A stretch of DNA of 64,000 bases from assembly GCA_017889545.1 (NCBI GenBank), contig JAGFZV010000009.1:62001-126000 (forward strand). Reading direction: 5' to 3'. The notes beneath the pieces were generated by a model. That model saw only the letters and a program-made list of their open reading frames with translations, did not search any database and was not told the DNA's origin. Shown here piece by piece: positions 45,233 to 54,416 of this stretch; position 1 is the first letter of the stretch, and each line of letters opens with the position of its first letter. Source of the stretch: Bacillota bacterium (GTDB taxonomy: Bacteria; Bacillota; Negativicutes; CTSoil-072). The translations under genes and the position numbers were made by a program.

Positions 45233-46337
45233 TCACCCCGTTATGCCGCTTTTCAAATACGCCTCGATAAACAAGTCCAGTCCGCCGTCCATCACAGCTT
45301 GCACATTGCCGGTTTCCGCATTCGTGCGGTGATCCTTAACCATGCTGTAAGGATGGAAAACATAGGAACGGATTTGGCTTCCCCACTCAATCGCCTGGTA
45401 TTCTCCGCCAATCTCCGAAATTTTGTCTTGCTGTTTCTGCTGTTCCAGCTTAAACAATTTCGCCCGCAGCAGCCGCAGGCATTGCTCGCGGTTCTGAATC
45501 TGCGACCGTTCGCTCTGGCACTGCACAACCACTCCGGTCGGCAGATGCGTCATCCGTACGGCGGAATCCGTTTTATTGATATGCTGACCGCCCGCCCCGC
45601 TGGCGCGATACGTGTCCACCCGCACGTCCTCCATATTAATGACGACTTCCACAGTATCCTCAATATCCGGCATCACATCCAGCGCCGCAAACGACGTATG
45701 CCGCCGGGCATTGGAATCAAACGGCGAAATTCGCACCAACCGGTGCACGCCCTTTTCCGCCTTCAAATAACCGTACGCATTCTTGCCGGATACCAGCAGC
45801 GTTGCGCTTTTCACACCCGCTTCGTCACCGTCCAGAAAATCCAGAGTTTCCACCTTAAATCCGTTCTTCTCCGCCCACCGCATATACATTCTGAGCAGCA
45901 TCTGGGCCCAATCCTGCGCCTCCGTTCCGCCGGCGCCGGCATGCAGCGTCAAAATTGCGTTATTCGCATCGTACGGTCCGGATAACATCAGGTTCAATTC
46001 CAAATGCTCCACATCCTGCCGCAGCTTTTCCATCCCGGCGACGACCTCCGGATATACGCTTTCTTCCTGCTCATCCATGCCCAACTGCCACAGCACCTTG
46101 ATATCGCTGTACCGTTCGGACAGGCTGTTATATTGATTGACATCATCTTTCAATGCAGTCAATTCCTGCATAATCTTCTGCGCTCCGACCGGCTCATCCC
46201 AGAAACTCGCATCGCCGATCATTGCCTCCAGTTCAGCAATTTTCTCTTCTTTGCCGGCTACGTCAAAGAGACCCCCGTATTGCATCTAGTTTTGCCTGAA
46301 AATCTTCAACCTCACGCCGTAAATCCTCTAATAACAT
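45233..46337 (-). CDS. prfB: Peptide chain release factor 2, expressed by programmed +1 frameshift
   Basis: Class I release factor for UGA and UAA, 367 residues after the shift. The first frame encodes MLLEDLRREVEDFQAKLDAI and four more residues and stops at UGA (46265-46263); the second frame continues DVAGKEEKIAELEAM to the end. The tripeptide anticodon SPF lies in RISPFDSNARRHTSFAA and the catalytic GGQ in GASGAGGQHINKTDSA. AGGGGG precedes the ATG at 46337. Two separate open frames would otherwise look like a broken gene. Follows secA/hpf order only loosely here, with the activase trio between. Confidence 0.96.
46262..46277 (-). promoter_or_regulatory. prfB programmed frameshift site
   Basis: CGGGGGTCTCTTTGAC: an internal Shine-Dalgarno-like GGGGG, three bases, then CUU-UGA-C. 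This is the classic RF2 autoregulatory slippery site, with the ribosome moving +1 on CUU when RF2 is scarce. Confidence 0.95.
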
Positions 46338-46372
46338 CGTAATCCCCCTAAAAAAATGTGATCCAAGACTAA

Positions 46373-46401
46373 ATTTTAACACCATACCGAAGATAAAGCA
46401 A
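46373..46401 (-). promoter_or_regulatory. SigA promoter of prfB
   Basis: TTGCTT (46396-46401), 17 bases, TAAAAT (46373-46378) on the minus strand, just after the upstream terminator and about 30 bases before the prfB start region. Confidence 0.6.
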
Positions 46402-46419
46402 ACCGAAAACAGCCGCCAA

Positions 46420-46448
46420 TAAAAAAAAGACTTAGCATGTACTAAGTC
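46420..46448 (-). terminator. Rho-independent terminator upstream of prfB
   Basis: GACTTAG and CTAAGTC pair around TACATG, followed by nine T on the minus strand. It ends transcription coming from the activase operon before the prfB promoter. Confidence 0.9.
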
Positions 46449-46539
46449 GCTTGCTTGCAATAGTGTTCATTCATAGCAAATTGATTTTTTCAAGGTATCA
46501 TAATAAAATGTACAGTTTTTATAATCCAATCAAAGCCAA

Positions 46540-46662
46540 CAAGCGGTTCAAAAGGGTTGAGATGCAAGAAACAGCAAGGCTTGCGACGCGACGCGTACAA
46601 ATCGTACGTGGAGCGAGCAAACGCAGCTGTGACGCAGCAGATTAGCCCTTTTCAACCGCTTG
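46540..46662. repeat. MITE-like element with 19-bp terminal inverted repeats
   Basis: CAAGCGGTTCAAAAGGGTT at the left end and AGCCCTTTTCAACCGCTTG at the right end match at 17 of 19 positions when inverted. The 85-base interior is GC-rich with internal symmetry around CGTACAAATCGTACG. It has no open frame and lies immediately after the activase gene. It looks like a non-autonomous mobile or REP/ERIC-like unit; only one complete copy is seen in this window. Confidence 0.55.
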
Positions 46663-46670
46663 TCTATTAT

Positions 46671-47645
46671 CTACGCGACGACGATGCTATTAGACCATCT
46701 CCCGCACTTATCTCCCCACATCGCTACAACACGGTCATCCATCATCACTTTCACGACCTCGCAAACATTCGCGCAGCCGTTGCAGATAAAGCTGGTTGGC
46801 TTGAAGGAAGATTCCAGCGCCGCATACCCCCGAAACGCGGTCGTCCGGCCTGTATTGGCGATATATTCGCGCGCCAAAATCGCCGCGCCGATCGCGCCCA
46901 TCACATTATAATAGCGCGGCACAATGACCTCATGGCCGATCTCAGCCTCAAACGCCGCCTTAATCCCTTTATTCGCTGCAACACCGCCCTGGAATATGAA
47001 CGGCGGCGTCAATTCGCGCCCCCGGCCCAAATTATTGATATAATTGCGGACCAGCGCTTCGCATAGGCCGCGGATAATTTCCGCCTTGGAGAAGCCGTAC
47101 TGCTGCTTGGCGATCATGTCTGACTCGGCAAACACCGTGCAGCGTCCGGCAATACGGACTGTATCCTTCGCACTGAGAGCCAGGTCGCCAAATTGCTCAA
47201 TCGGGATTTTCAGACGCTCCGACTGATGATCCAGGAAAGAACCGGTACCGGCCGCGCAAATGGTATTCATGGAAAAATCCGTCACCATCTGATTGCGCAA
47301 AATCAATATTTTTGAATCCTGACCGCCGATTTCAAAAATCGTTCGTACATCCGGGTGAAAGGTCACAGTCGCTGTTGCGTGAGCTGTGATTTCATTCTTA
47401 ATAATGTCCGCACCGACCAGCAACCCTGCGAGTTGACGGCCGCTGCCGGTTGTTCCGATCCCTTGCACCCGCCATCCGGCATCGAGCGAATTCATCAGAT
47501 CGCCCAAGGCCTTTTTCAGAGAAGACACCGGCTGACCCTCCGTCCGGTTATAGGACGAATACAGCACCGTGTTTGCATTGTCTATTGCGATAATATTAAT
47601 ACTTACCGAGCCGACATCGATACCGATAAAAACATTTTTTACCAT
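46671..47645 (-). CDS. BadF/HgdC-type CoA-enzyme activase ATPase
   Basis: ATP-driven electron-injecting ATPase of the ASKHA fold, 324 residues. FIGIDVGSVSIN and GIGTTGSGRQL bind phosphate, EIGGQDSK is the conserved switch region, and C130 (CAAGTGSFLD) and C169 (GRCTVFAESD) are the two ligands that let a homodimer share one 4Fe-4S cluster. Compared with HgdC (about 260 residues) it has a C-terminal extension with CNGCANVC and DKCGRWS, four or more extra cysteines seen in the DUF2229-linked activases. GGGGAGGAGG precedes the ATG. It is the last of three genes; the two upstream ones encode its likely partners. Confidence 0.9.
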   Translation of the reverse strand: MVKNVFIGIDVGSVSINIIAIDNANTVLYSSYNRTEGQPVSSLKKALGDLMNSLDAGWRVQGIGTTGSGRQLAGLLVGADIIKNEITAHATATVTFHPDVRTIFEIGGQDSKILILRNQMVTDFSMNTICAAGTGSFLDHQSERLKIPIEQFGDLALSAKDTVRIAGRCTVFAESDMIAKQQYGFSKAEIIRGLCEALVRNYINNLGRGRELTPPFIFQGGVAANKGIKAAFEAEIGHEVIVPRYYNVMGAIGAAILAREYIANTGRTTAFRGYAALESSFKPTSFICNGCANVCEVVKVMMDDRVVAMWGDKCGRWSNSIVVA

Positions 47646-47666
47646 CGTGTAACTTTCCTCCTCCCC

Positions 47667-48779
47667 TTAGCGAGCCGCCAGTCCCGGAACTCCGGCACGG
47701 CGAATTTTTTTGCCCATGGCCAAATCCAGAAAAGCCTCCAAGCGAGTCTGAATATTGGCAGTACCACGCTGTTCATCCAACGCCAAGGAGACGATCGGCA
47801 TTCCCAAGTCTTTGGAAATGCGCGGGATAATGCTTTGTGTCACCAACTCCGGCATACACGCAAACGGCATCAGATGAATAACCCCATCCAACCCTTTTTC
47901 CCAGTAATCAATCATATGAGCAATATTTTCCTGTTCATGACCACCCAAATCCAATTTTAAATACGGTTTCGCCTTCGCGATAATTTTTTCCATGTGCGAT
48001 TTGCGCCAGGGCAAAATCTGCAACCGCTGTTTCAGCCAATGCGATACATATTGCGAGTTGACAACCTCCACGCCCATCGCGGCCAGGGTTTCCTCAATCT
48101 CCTGATTGGCATGCCCTTCCATCGTCACATAAATTTCACCGACAATTCCGATCCGCATCGCCTGTTTCGGGTCCCACAGTTCAACCGGTACGGAATGCAG
48201 GATTTTCCAAGCTTTTTTTTCCGTCTCCCGCACATCCTGCCGGTCATAGCAAGTGTCAAACAGCTCTTCAATGTCCCGCCAGGCCCGGGTAAAATCACCC
48301 TTATTCTTTTCATGCGCCCGCAAAATACGGATCCGCTCCTGTATCCGGTCCATCGCGGCAATCAGGTCATAGCAAAAATGAATGGTTCCCAGTGCGTGCC
48401 ACCACGAATATTTTCCCTTCAGATCACGAATGCTGCCGATAAAATCACGCGGGTGCTTAAACAACGATTCGATCACAAAAAACTGCACGTTATAACCCAG
48501 ACTGGCCAAAATACGCCGATGCACTTCCGCATAAAAACCTGCCCGGCAATTATCGTCGCCGCCCGTCGTCACGATGGCTTCAGCCCCGGCTTCCAATGCC
48601 TCGATGTAAGTTCCCATCAAACACTTAAACGGAAAACAAAGGAACTCCGGGCTGTATTTCGTCGCCAAATCAAACGTCCCCTGGGTTGGCTTCTGTGGCA
48701 TAATCACCTCATGGCCTACCGCTTCCAACAACTTTTTATACGCAAGCACCGGACCCATGTATGGAAATGTCACCTTCAC
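47667..48779 (-). CDS. 2-hydroxyacyl-CoA dehydratase-like / DUF2229-type protein B
   Basis: A 370-residue soluble protein. Cysteines in FLCFPFKCLMG (about residue 47), DDNCRAGF, FCYDL and FACMPELV fit the iron-sulfur-binding pattern of the dehydratase superfamily and of the activase-associated DUF2229 family. C-terminal LALDEQRGTANIQTRLEAFL resembles the same region of its upstream neighbour, so the two are paralogous or correspond to two halves of the very large fused activases of other Firmicutes. The start is taken as GTG at 48779, with AGGTGG spaced correctly. Twenty-one bases separate it from the ATPase gene. Substrate unknown. Confidence 0.8.
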   Translation of the reverse strand: MKVTFPYMGPVLAYKKLLEAVGHEVIMPQKPTQGTFDLATKYSPEFLCFPFKCLMGTYIEALEAGAEAIVTTGGDDNCRAGFYAEVHRRILASLGYNVQFFVIESLFKHPRDFIGSIRDLKGKYSWWHALGTIHFCYDLIAAMDRIQERIRILRAHEKNKGDFTRAWRDIEELFDTCYDRQDVRETEKKAWKILHSVPVELWDPKQAMRIGIVGEIYVTMEGHANQEIEETLAAMGVEVVNSQYVSHWLKQRLQILPWRKSHMEKIIAKAKPYLKLDLGGHEQENIAHMIDYWEKGLDGVIHLMPFACMPELVTQSIIPRISKDLGMPIVSLALDEQRGTANIQTRLEAFLDLAMGKKIRRAGVPGLAAR

Positions 48780-48791
48780 TACCCACACCAC

Positions 48792-49778
48792 CTATCTCAC
48801 TGGGAATTTTTTTCGCCTCAGCATATCCGTAAACGCTTCCACTCTGGTGCTCAAATGCGCCTCGCCGGTATGCTCATCAACCCGGATCGTCATAAACGGT
48901 TTCCCATGATCCACTGCGATGAACTCCAGCAAGCGGCCCAGCATCGAATCCGGCCCGCACCCGAAAGCCGTCACATGGATCATGCCATCAATCTTAGGAT
49001 CCTCAAAAAAATCATAACCGGCGCCCAGCAGCTTGTTGGTGAACGTCCAAGGCGTGGTTTTCGAATAACGCTGTAATTTTTCCGCCACCGAGCCATCATC
49101 CAGCATCTCGAACGTAACCACGTCCGCCCCCATCAACCGCAGCTTTTTGATAATATCCATGCCAACAAAGGAATCATAAATATTGTAAACATATCCCAAT
49201 ACCGCAATCGTTAGCCGCTTTTCGTTTTTTGGCGGCTCGTATACAGGATTTTCTTTCTTATTCAGCGCAGCCATCGCCTCATCAATATTCATACCGGAGC
49301 GATGATAACGCCGAAATACCTCCCACTGCTCACTGGCCACCGCGAACGCCCGCTTCACTTCCCGGCCGCTCTTGCCCAACATTTTGGCAAGGCTCTCATA
49401 ATCCTGCGCGTCTGCCAGTGACTCCTGGCGACATTGAATATCCGGATCCAACAGACGTCCTTCCAGTCCGGGAACCGTATACCGCATCATATCAGGCAAT
49501 CCGAGAAACTTAGGACAAAACCGCTTACGTTCTTCCACCGTTATCATCCGGGGTATAAAGACTGCATCTACATCCGTGGCCAGCAATTCCACCACGTGAC
49601 CGCAGAAAATCTTAATCGGCACGCAAATTTCCGCGACCGAATTCCGCACCCCGTTATCCACAATATGAGGAGTCGTAGCCCCTGACGTTACTGTTTCAAT
49701 GTCTAAAGCATGAAAAAACGCTTGCCACAGTGGATCATAATAGTAAAAAAGCAGAGCCCTCGGCAATCCCACTTTCAT
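48792..49778 (-). CDS. 2-hydroxyacyl-CoA dehydratase-like / DUF2229-type protein A
   Basis: A 328-residue soluble protein beginning MKVGLPRALLFYYYDPLWQA, the typical N-terminus of DUF2229-type activase-associated proteins. Cysteines occur in AEICVPIKIFCGHV (about residue 50), RFCPKFL, and AFGCGPDSMLGRLLEF; RVDEHTGEAHLSTRVEAF matches the end of protein B. AAGGAGGTGAG gives a strong ribosome site. First gene of the trio. It lacks the sequence context of true HgdA/HgdB subunits, and no CoA-transferase or acyl-CoA dehydrogenase gene is nearby. Confidence 0.82.
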   Translation of the reverse strand: MKVGLPRALLFYYYDPLWQAFFHALDIETVTSGATTPHIVDNGVRNSVAEICVPIKIFCGHVVELLATDVDAVFIPRMITVEERKRFCPKFLGLPDMMRYTVPGLEGRLLDPDIQCRQESLADAQDYESLAKMLGKSGREVKRAFAVASEQWEVFRRYHRSGMNIDEAMAALNKKENPVYEPPKNEKRLTIAVLGYVYNIYDSFVGMDIIKKLRLMGADVVTFEMLDDGSVAEKLQRYSKTTPWTFTNKLLGAGYDFFEDPKIDGMIHVTAFGCGPDSMLGRLLEFIAVDHGKPFMTIRVDEHTGEAHLSTRVEAFTDMLRRKKFPVR

Positions 49779-49866
49779 ACTCTCACCTCCTTAGGCAAAC
49801 GAATAATTACATGGGTTCATAATGGTAGAATTATCTGTGAATAGTCATTTTTCCTGCTTCACCATT

Positions 49867-49914
49867 AAAAAAAACGGAGAAAAGCGCGTACTTTTTTCAA
49901 TACATCGTTTCTCC
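49867..49914 (-). terminator. secA terminator
   Basis: On the minus strand GGAGAAACG pairs with CGCTTTTCTCC around a 19-base loop, followed by eight T. It begins 28 bases after the secA stop. Confidence 0.8.
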
Positions 49915-49941
49915 CCATTTTCCGATCCGGTAAAATTGTTG

Positions 49942-52452
49942 TCACTTGCCGCAGCAGCGCTTGTATTTCTTGCCGCTGCCGCAGGGACACAATTCGTTGC
50001 GACCGATATGATCCTTGTTCACCATCGGCTTGTGGGCCGTCTCCTCTTCATCGCCATGGCTTGCATGAGCCTGGCTGAGACGATCCTCGGCTTGCGGCTG
50101 CGTAACGATATTCACCCGGTAAATATATTTGACAACCTCATCCTGGATGTTTTCGATCATCGCCTGGAACATATCAAACGCTTCCAATTTGTATTCAATC
50201 AACGGATTTTTCTGGCCGTACGCCCGAAGACCGATCCCTTGGCGGAGCATATCCATCGCATCCAAGTGATCCATCCATTTCGAATCCACGACCTTCAGCA
50301 TGACGACTTTTTCCAATTCACGCATATTATCAGGCCCGAACATTTCTTCGCGGCCCTCATAAGCGTCCACTGCCGCTTCCTTGAGCTCCTCAGCCAATTC
50401 CTCGCGGCTCATCGGTTCCAGATCTTCCTTGGTCAGCGCATGATCGGCCAGGGCAAAGTTCTCCTGACAGAAATCGATCAAACCGTCATAATCCCATTCT
50501 TCCTGGTATACTTGGGGATTTGCGTACAGATTCATCCCATTCTCAATCACTTTATCGACCATCAGAAGGATGTTTTCCTTCAGGTTGTCATTGGTCAAAA
50601 TCTTATGGCGCTGGCTGTAAATCACCTCGCGCTGCTGATTCATGACATCATCATATTCCAGCACGTTCTTGCGGATATCAAAGTTGCGGGCTTCCACCTT
50701 TTTCTGCGCTTGCTCAATCGAGCGGGTGATCAGCTTATGTTCGATCGGCTCGTCCTCATCAATACCCAGCTTTTCCATAATGCCGGCAATATTATCAGAA
50801 CCGAACAGCCGCATCAAATCATCTTCCAGCGACAAATAAAAGCGGGAAGAACCGGGGTCGCCCTGCCGGCCGCACCGGCCCCGCAGCTGATTATCAATCC
50901 GGCGGCTTTCGTGCCGTTCCGTGCCGATAATATGCAATCCGCCCAAAGCGGCTACGCCTTCGCCCAACACAATATCCGTACCGCGGCCCGCCATATTCGT
51001 GGCAATCGTTACCGCGCCGCGCTGGCCTGCCTGCGCCACGATTTCCGCTTCCTTATCATGATGCTTAGCATTCAGCACATTGTGTTCAACACCTTGCCGT
51101 TTCAGCATCGCGCTCAATTCCTCGGACTGGGCGATCGACGTCGTCCCGACCAAAACCGGCTGACCGGTCTGATGGCGGGCGGCAATTTCAGCGACTACCG
51201 CTTTATACTTGGCCCGTTTATTCTTATAAACGACATCCGAAATATCTTCCCGAATCATCGGCCGGTTCGGCGGAATCACAATTACATCCAGGCGATAAAT
51301 TTTGCGGAATTCATCTTCTTCCGTCTTCGCCGTGCCGGTCATACCGGACAGTTTTTTGTACATCCGGAAGTAGTTCTGGAACGTAATTGAAGCCAGCGTT
51401 TGACTTTCGCGCTCGATCTTCACGCCTTCCTTCGCTTCAATCGCCTGATGCAGCCCGTCGGAATACCGCCGGCCGAACATCAGACGGCCGGTAAATTCGT
51501 CAACAATAATGACCTCGTCATCTTTCACCACATAATCGCGGTCCCGCTTCATCAGCGCATTCGCCCGCAACGCCTGATTAAAATGGTGTGACATTTCAAT
51601 ATTTTCACTGTCATATAAATTTTTTACATTCAGCATTTTTTCAGCTTTGGCAATGCCGCTTTCCGTAGGCGCTACAGTGTGGGCTTTCTCATCCACCGTG
51701 TAGTCCTCGCCTTCCTTCAGCTTCGGCACAATTTTTGCCAATACGAAATACAGATCCGTGGATTTTTCACCCGGTCCGGAAATAATCAGCGGCGTCCGCG
51801 CTTCATCGACCAAGATACTGTCCACTTCATCGACAATCGCATAGTTCAGCGGCCGCTGCACCATCTGATCAGCATAAATGACCATGTTATCCCGCAGATA
51901 GTCGAACCCGAACTCATTGTTGGTGCCGTACGTGATATCGCAGCTATACGCCTCCCGGCGCTGGGCAAAATCCAGAGAATGAACAATCAACCCCACCGAA
52001 AGACCCAAAAAGCGATAAATCTTTCCCATCCACTCGCTGTCGCGTTGGGCCAGGTATTCGTTTACTGTCACCACGTGAACGCCGTTGCCGGTCAATGCAT
52101 TCAAATACGCCGGCAGCGTTGCGACCAGGGTTTTTCCTTCCCCGGTCCGCATCTCAGCGATATTCCCTTCATGCAGTGTAATGCCGCCCAGCAGCTGCAC
52201 ATCGAAATGCCGCATTCCAAGCGTCCGGCGGGAAGCTTCCCGCACCACAGCAAACGCTTCATGCAGCATCGAATCCAATGTTTCGCCGTCTTCCAGCCGC
52301 TGGCGGAATTCTGCCGTCTTGCCGGCCAGGGAAGCATCGCTCATCGACTGGAGATTGCCTTCCAATTGATTGATTTTCTCCACATGCTCCATCATCCGCT
52401 GGATCTCTTTATCGTTATCATCACCAAATAATTTCTTAAAAAATTTCAGCAA
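49942..52452 (-). CDS. secA: Preprotein translocase ATPase SecA
   Basis: Motor of the Sec export pathway, 836 residues. [17 protein letters not shown] is Walker [21 protein letters not shown] Walker [14 protein letters not shown] and [11 protein letters not shown] lie in the helicase domains, and the zinc-binding tail is [15 protein letters not shown]. The start is TTG (52452) giving [12 protein letters not shown], the conserved SecA start, with AAGGGGTG upstream; no ATG fits. A SigA promoter lies 36 bases before it. A long open frame on the opposite strand is a shadow. Confidence 0.97.
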   Translation of the reverse strand: MLKFFKKLFGDDNDKEIQRMMEHVEKINQLEGNLQSMSDASLAGKTAEFRQRLEDGETLDSMLHEAFAVVREASRRTLGMRHFDVQLLGGITLHEGNIAEMRTGEGKTLVATLPAYLNALTGNGVHVVTVNEYLAQRDSEWMGKIYRFLGLSVGLIVHSLDFAQRREAYSCDITYGTNNEFGFDYLRDNMVIYADQMVQRPLNYAIVDEVDSILVDEARTPLIISGPGEKSTDLYFVLAKIVPKLKEGEDYTVDEKAHTVAPTESGIAKAEKMLNVKNLYDSENIEMSHHFNQALRANALMKRDRDYVVKDDEVIIVDEFTGRLMFGRRYSDGLHQAIEAKEGVKIERESQTLASITFQNYFRMYKKLSGMTGTAKTEEDEFRKIYRLDVIVIPPNRPMIREDISDVVYKNKRAKYKAVVAEIAARHQTGQPVLVGTTSIAQSEELSAMLKRQGVEHNVLNAKHHDKEAEIVAQAGQRGAVTIATNMAGRGTDIVLGEGVAALGGLHIIGTERHESRRIDNQLRGRCGRQGDPGSSRFYLSLEDDLMRLFGSDNIAGIMEKLGIDEDEPIEHKLITRSIEQAQKKVEARNFDIRKNVLEYDDVMNQQREVIYSQRHKILTNDNLKENILLMVDKVIENGMNLYANPQVYQEEWDYDGLIDFCQENFALADHALTKEDLEPMSREELAEELKEAAVDAYEGREEMFGPDNMRELEKVVMLKVVDSKWMDHLDAMDMLRQGIGLRAYGQKNPLIEYKLEAFDMFQAMIENIQDEVVKYIYRVNIVTQPQAEDRLSQAHASHGDEEETAHKPMVNKDHIGRNELCPCGSGKKYKRCCGK

Positions 52453-52487
52453 CCAAGTTCACCCCTTAACACACGTCTATTCATGAT

Positions 52488-52516
52488 ATTCTATCAAAAT
52501 CGCCGCTAAAAGTCAA
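52488..52516 (-). promoter_or_regulatory. SigA promoter of secA
   Basis: TTGACT (52511-52516), 17 bases, TAGAAT (52488-52493) on the minus strand; the predicted start lies about 30 bases before the TTG start codon. Confidence 0.75.
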
Positions 52517-52539
52517 AATTCTGGTCAAAACCCACAGTA

Positions 52540-52634
52540 AAATGGTCAAGGGGACGGTTCTGTTGACCAAAGCTGTTTTGCGTGGTCAAGGAGAAGCATG
52601 GGGAGAGAAGCATGGGGACGTTCTTTTTGCTTCT
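52540..52634. repeat. GGGGAC-type repeats, copies 3
   Basis: TGGTCAAGGGGACGGTTCTG ending in TTGACCA forms a hairpin, then GAGAAGCATGGGGA occurs twice in tandem, the second copy continuing GACGTTC. The unit shares GAGAAGCAYGGGGAC with the element at 35068. It fills the spacer between the hpf terminator and the secA promoter. Confidence 0.65.
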
Positions 52635-52648
52635 CGCACAAAATGCAG

Positions 52649-52695
52649 CAAAAAACAGGCTGTTGAAAAAGGTCTCACCCTTTTTCAACAGCCTG
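52649..52695 (-). terminator. hpf terminator
   Basis: CAGGCTGTTGAAAAAGG and CCTTTTTCAACAGCCTG pair on the minus strand around TGAGA-type loop bases, followed by six T. It starts 11 bases past the hpf stop. Confidence 0.85.
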
Positions 52696-52705
52696 TCCGT
52701 CCGTC

Positions 52706-53245
52706 TTAGAATTCCGGCTCAATCAGCCCATAATTGCCATCACGGCGGCGATACACCACATTCACGTTTTCTGATTCAGAATTGGTGAACACATAGAAAT
52801 CATGATTGATCAGGTTCATCTGCATAATTGCTTCTTCAATATCCATCGGCTTCCAAGCATACCGCTTGGTTTTTACAATTTTGAACTCTTCTTCCGGTTC
52901 TGCCGGAGCCGGAACGCTCGCAGCCATTTCGCTTCTCAGTCCCTCCCGGAGTTTGCGGTCAAAGCGGCTTTTATATCTTTCAATCTGTTTATCCAGCTTA
53001 TCTGTTACAGAATCAATGGAAGTGTACATATCCAACGTTGATTCTTCGCCACGCAACAGCATCCCATTCACTACAGGGATCGTGACCTCGACGATGTGAC
53101 GCCCTTTTTCTACGGTGAGGACTACAGCAATTTCACCTAACATTCGGCTGTTGAAATACTTAGTAATCTTACCAACACGCTTTTCAACATAGTCTTTTAA
53201 TGCTGGTGTAATCTGAATGTTTTTTCCGCGTACAGTCATTGCCAT
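52706..53245 (-). CDS. hpf: Long-form ribosome hibernation promoting factor
   Basis: Dimerises 70S ribosomes into 100S particles in stationary phase. The 179 residues have the RaiA-type N-terminal domain (about 1-100; MTVRGKNIQITPALKDYVEK) and the C-terminal dimerisation domain (about 122-179; RYAWKPMDIEEAIMQMNLIN then HDFYVFTNSESENVNVVYRR) found only in long-form HPF. ATG 53245 and ATG 53239 are both possible, AAGGGG lying upstream. A SigH-like promoter element precedes it. secA follows, the usual Firmicute order. Confidence 0.96.
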   Translation of the reverse strand: MAMTVRGKNIQITPALKDYVEKRVGKITKYFNSRMLGEIAVVLTVEKGRHIVEVTIPVVNGMLLRGEESTLDMYTSIDSVTDKLDKQIERYKSRFDRKLREGLRSEMAASVPAPAEPEEEFKIVKTKRYAWKPMDIEEAIMQMNLINHDFYVFTNSESENVNVVYRRRDGNYGLIEPEF

Positions 53246-53279
53246 AATACTTCATCCCCTTTCCAGTGTCCTAATTATA

Positions 53280-53308
53280 GTATTCACCAAATGTCTGAAA
53301 ACTCCTAT
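53280..53308 (-). promoter_or_regulatory. SigH-like promoter of hpf
   Basis: On the minus strand ATAGGAGTT (53300-53308), 11 bases, GGTGAATAC (53280-53288), against the SigH consensus RNAGGAWWW and RNNGAATWW. One mismatch per box. The Bacillus hpf homologue yvyD is under SigB and SigH, so stationary-phase control would make sense. A TATAAT immediately downstream lacks a matching -35 box. Confidence 0.5.
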
Positions 53309-53370
53309 CGAAATATTGAAAGAATAGAAATTATTCTGGGGAAAAATTGTCAAAAGACCATGTTTCAGAC

Positions 53371-53398
53371 AAACTAAAAACCCGGCTCACCGCCGGGT
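53371..53398 (-). terminator. Cold-shock gene terminator
   Basis: ACCCGGC and GCCGGGT pair around GGTGA, followed on the minus strand by TTTTTAG. It begins 16 bases past the stop codon. Confidence 0.85.
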
Positions 53399-53414
53399 CC
53401 AATTAGCAAGTTAA

Positions 53415-53612
53415 TTAAGCTTTAATGACGTTGGCTGCTTGCGGTCCACGAGAGCCTTCAACGATTTCAAAATCGACTTGTTGGCCTTCGGTTAAAGTTT
53501 TGAAGCCTTCATCTTGAATAGCAGAGAAATGAACGAATACGTCGCCGCCATCTTCTCTTTCAATGAAACCATAACCTTTTTCTGCGCTAAACCATTTTAC
53601 TTTACCGATCAT
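53415..53612 (-). CDS. Cold-shock protein, CspA family
   Basis: Single-stranded nucleic acid-binding RNA chaperone of 65 residues. RNP1 is KGYGFIE and RNP2 VFVHFSAI; the sequence starts [26 protein letters not shown] precedes the ATG. It has its own strong promoter and terminator. The predicted leader is only about 45 bases, too short for the long thermosensing leader of E. coli cspA, so it may be constitutive. Confidence 0.96.
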   Translation of the reverse strand: MIGKVKWFSAEKGYGFIEREDGGDVFVHFSAIQDEGFKTLTEGQQVDFEIVEGSRGPQAANVIKA

Positions 53613-53663
53613 CAGAAATTCCTCCTAAATATGTACTACAGACCATACCTGGCCACAAAGTAG

Positions 53664-53692
53664 AGTATAGCACCGCTGGTTATAACTGTCAA
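53664..53692 (-). promoter_or_regulatory. Consensus SigA promoter of the cold-shock gene
   Basis: TTGACA (53687-53692), 17 bases, TATACT (53664-53669) on the minus strand. The -35 box lies immediately past the glnQ stop codon. Confidence 0.85.
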
Positions 53693-53693
53693 C

Positions 53694-54416
53694 CTACAAT
53701 ATCTTTGATAAGAACGTCTTTGTCCGTTCTTCTTTCGCATTATAAAAGACTTCGTTGGGCGTTCCTTCTTCGATAATCCGGCCTTCATCAATAAAAATAA
53801 CCCGACTGCCAACCTCACGGGCAAAACCCATTTCATGCGTCACAACAACCATCGTCATGCCGTCTTTTACCAGGGTTTTCATGACATCCAGAACTTCCTT
53901 GACCATTTCCGGATCCAGCGCCGAAGTCGGTTCATCAAACAGCATCACCCGCGGACGCATTGCCAGCGCCCGGGCAATTGCCACCCGCTGCTGCTGACCG
54001 CCGGATAACTGCTCCGGATACGCGTGCGCCTTATCCGCCAGCCCAACCTTGTCCAGCAGGTCCAGCGCCACTGTTTCCGCTTCCTTCGCAGACATTTTCC
54101 GTACTTTTACCGGCGCCAATTCAATATTTTCCAATACCGTCATGTGCGGAAACAAATTAAACCGCTGGAACACCATTCCCACTTCAGCCCGCACCTTGTT
54201 AATCACGCTCTCCTGCTTGTTCAGCGTAATTCCGTCCACAATAATTTCGCCTTCGCTCGGCTCTTCCAAATAGTTGATGCAGCGCAAAATAGTGCTTTTC
54301 CCCGAGCCGCTCGGTCCAATGATGACAACGACCTCGCGCTCTTCAACCTTTAGGTCTACGCCCCGCAGCACATGCAGATTACCAAATTTTTTGTGTAAAT
54401 TCTTAATGCTTATCAT
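53694..54416 (-). CDS. Polar amino acid ABC transporter ATP-binding protein
   Basis: ATPase of a glutamine/polar amino-acid importer, 240 residues. Walker [21 protein letters not shown], signature [17 protein letters not shown], Walker [16 protein letters not shown], and the H-loop [11 protein letters not shown] are those of the GlnQ/HisP group. It overlaps the permease end by 14 bases. Substrate within the polar amino acids cannot be told from the ATPase. Confidence 0.95.
   Translation of the reverse strand: MISIKNLHKKFGNLHVLRGVDLKVEEREVVVIIGPSGSGKSTILRCINYLEEPSEGEIIVDGITLNKQESVINKVRAEVGMVFQRFNLFPHMTVLENIELAPVKVRKMSAKEAETVALDLLDKVGLADKAHAYPEQLSGGQQQRVAIARALAMRPRVMLFDEPTSALDPEMVKEVLDVMKTLVKDGMTMVVVTHEMGFAREVGSRVIFIDEGRIIEEGTPNEVFYNAKEERTKTFLSKIL

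Noticed and set aside
46263-46460. A separate small gene upstream of prfB
   Set aside because: Only its last 24 codons are translated; they are the RF2 N-terminus joined to the main frame by the programmed shift, and the upstream part crosses a terminator and promoter.
49822-51390. A 522-codon open frame on the plus strand
   Set aside because: It lies wholly opposite secA, whose motifs are complete, and its product is a His/Phe/Ile-rich sequence with no family features or ribosome site.
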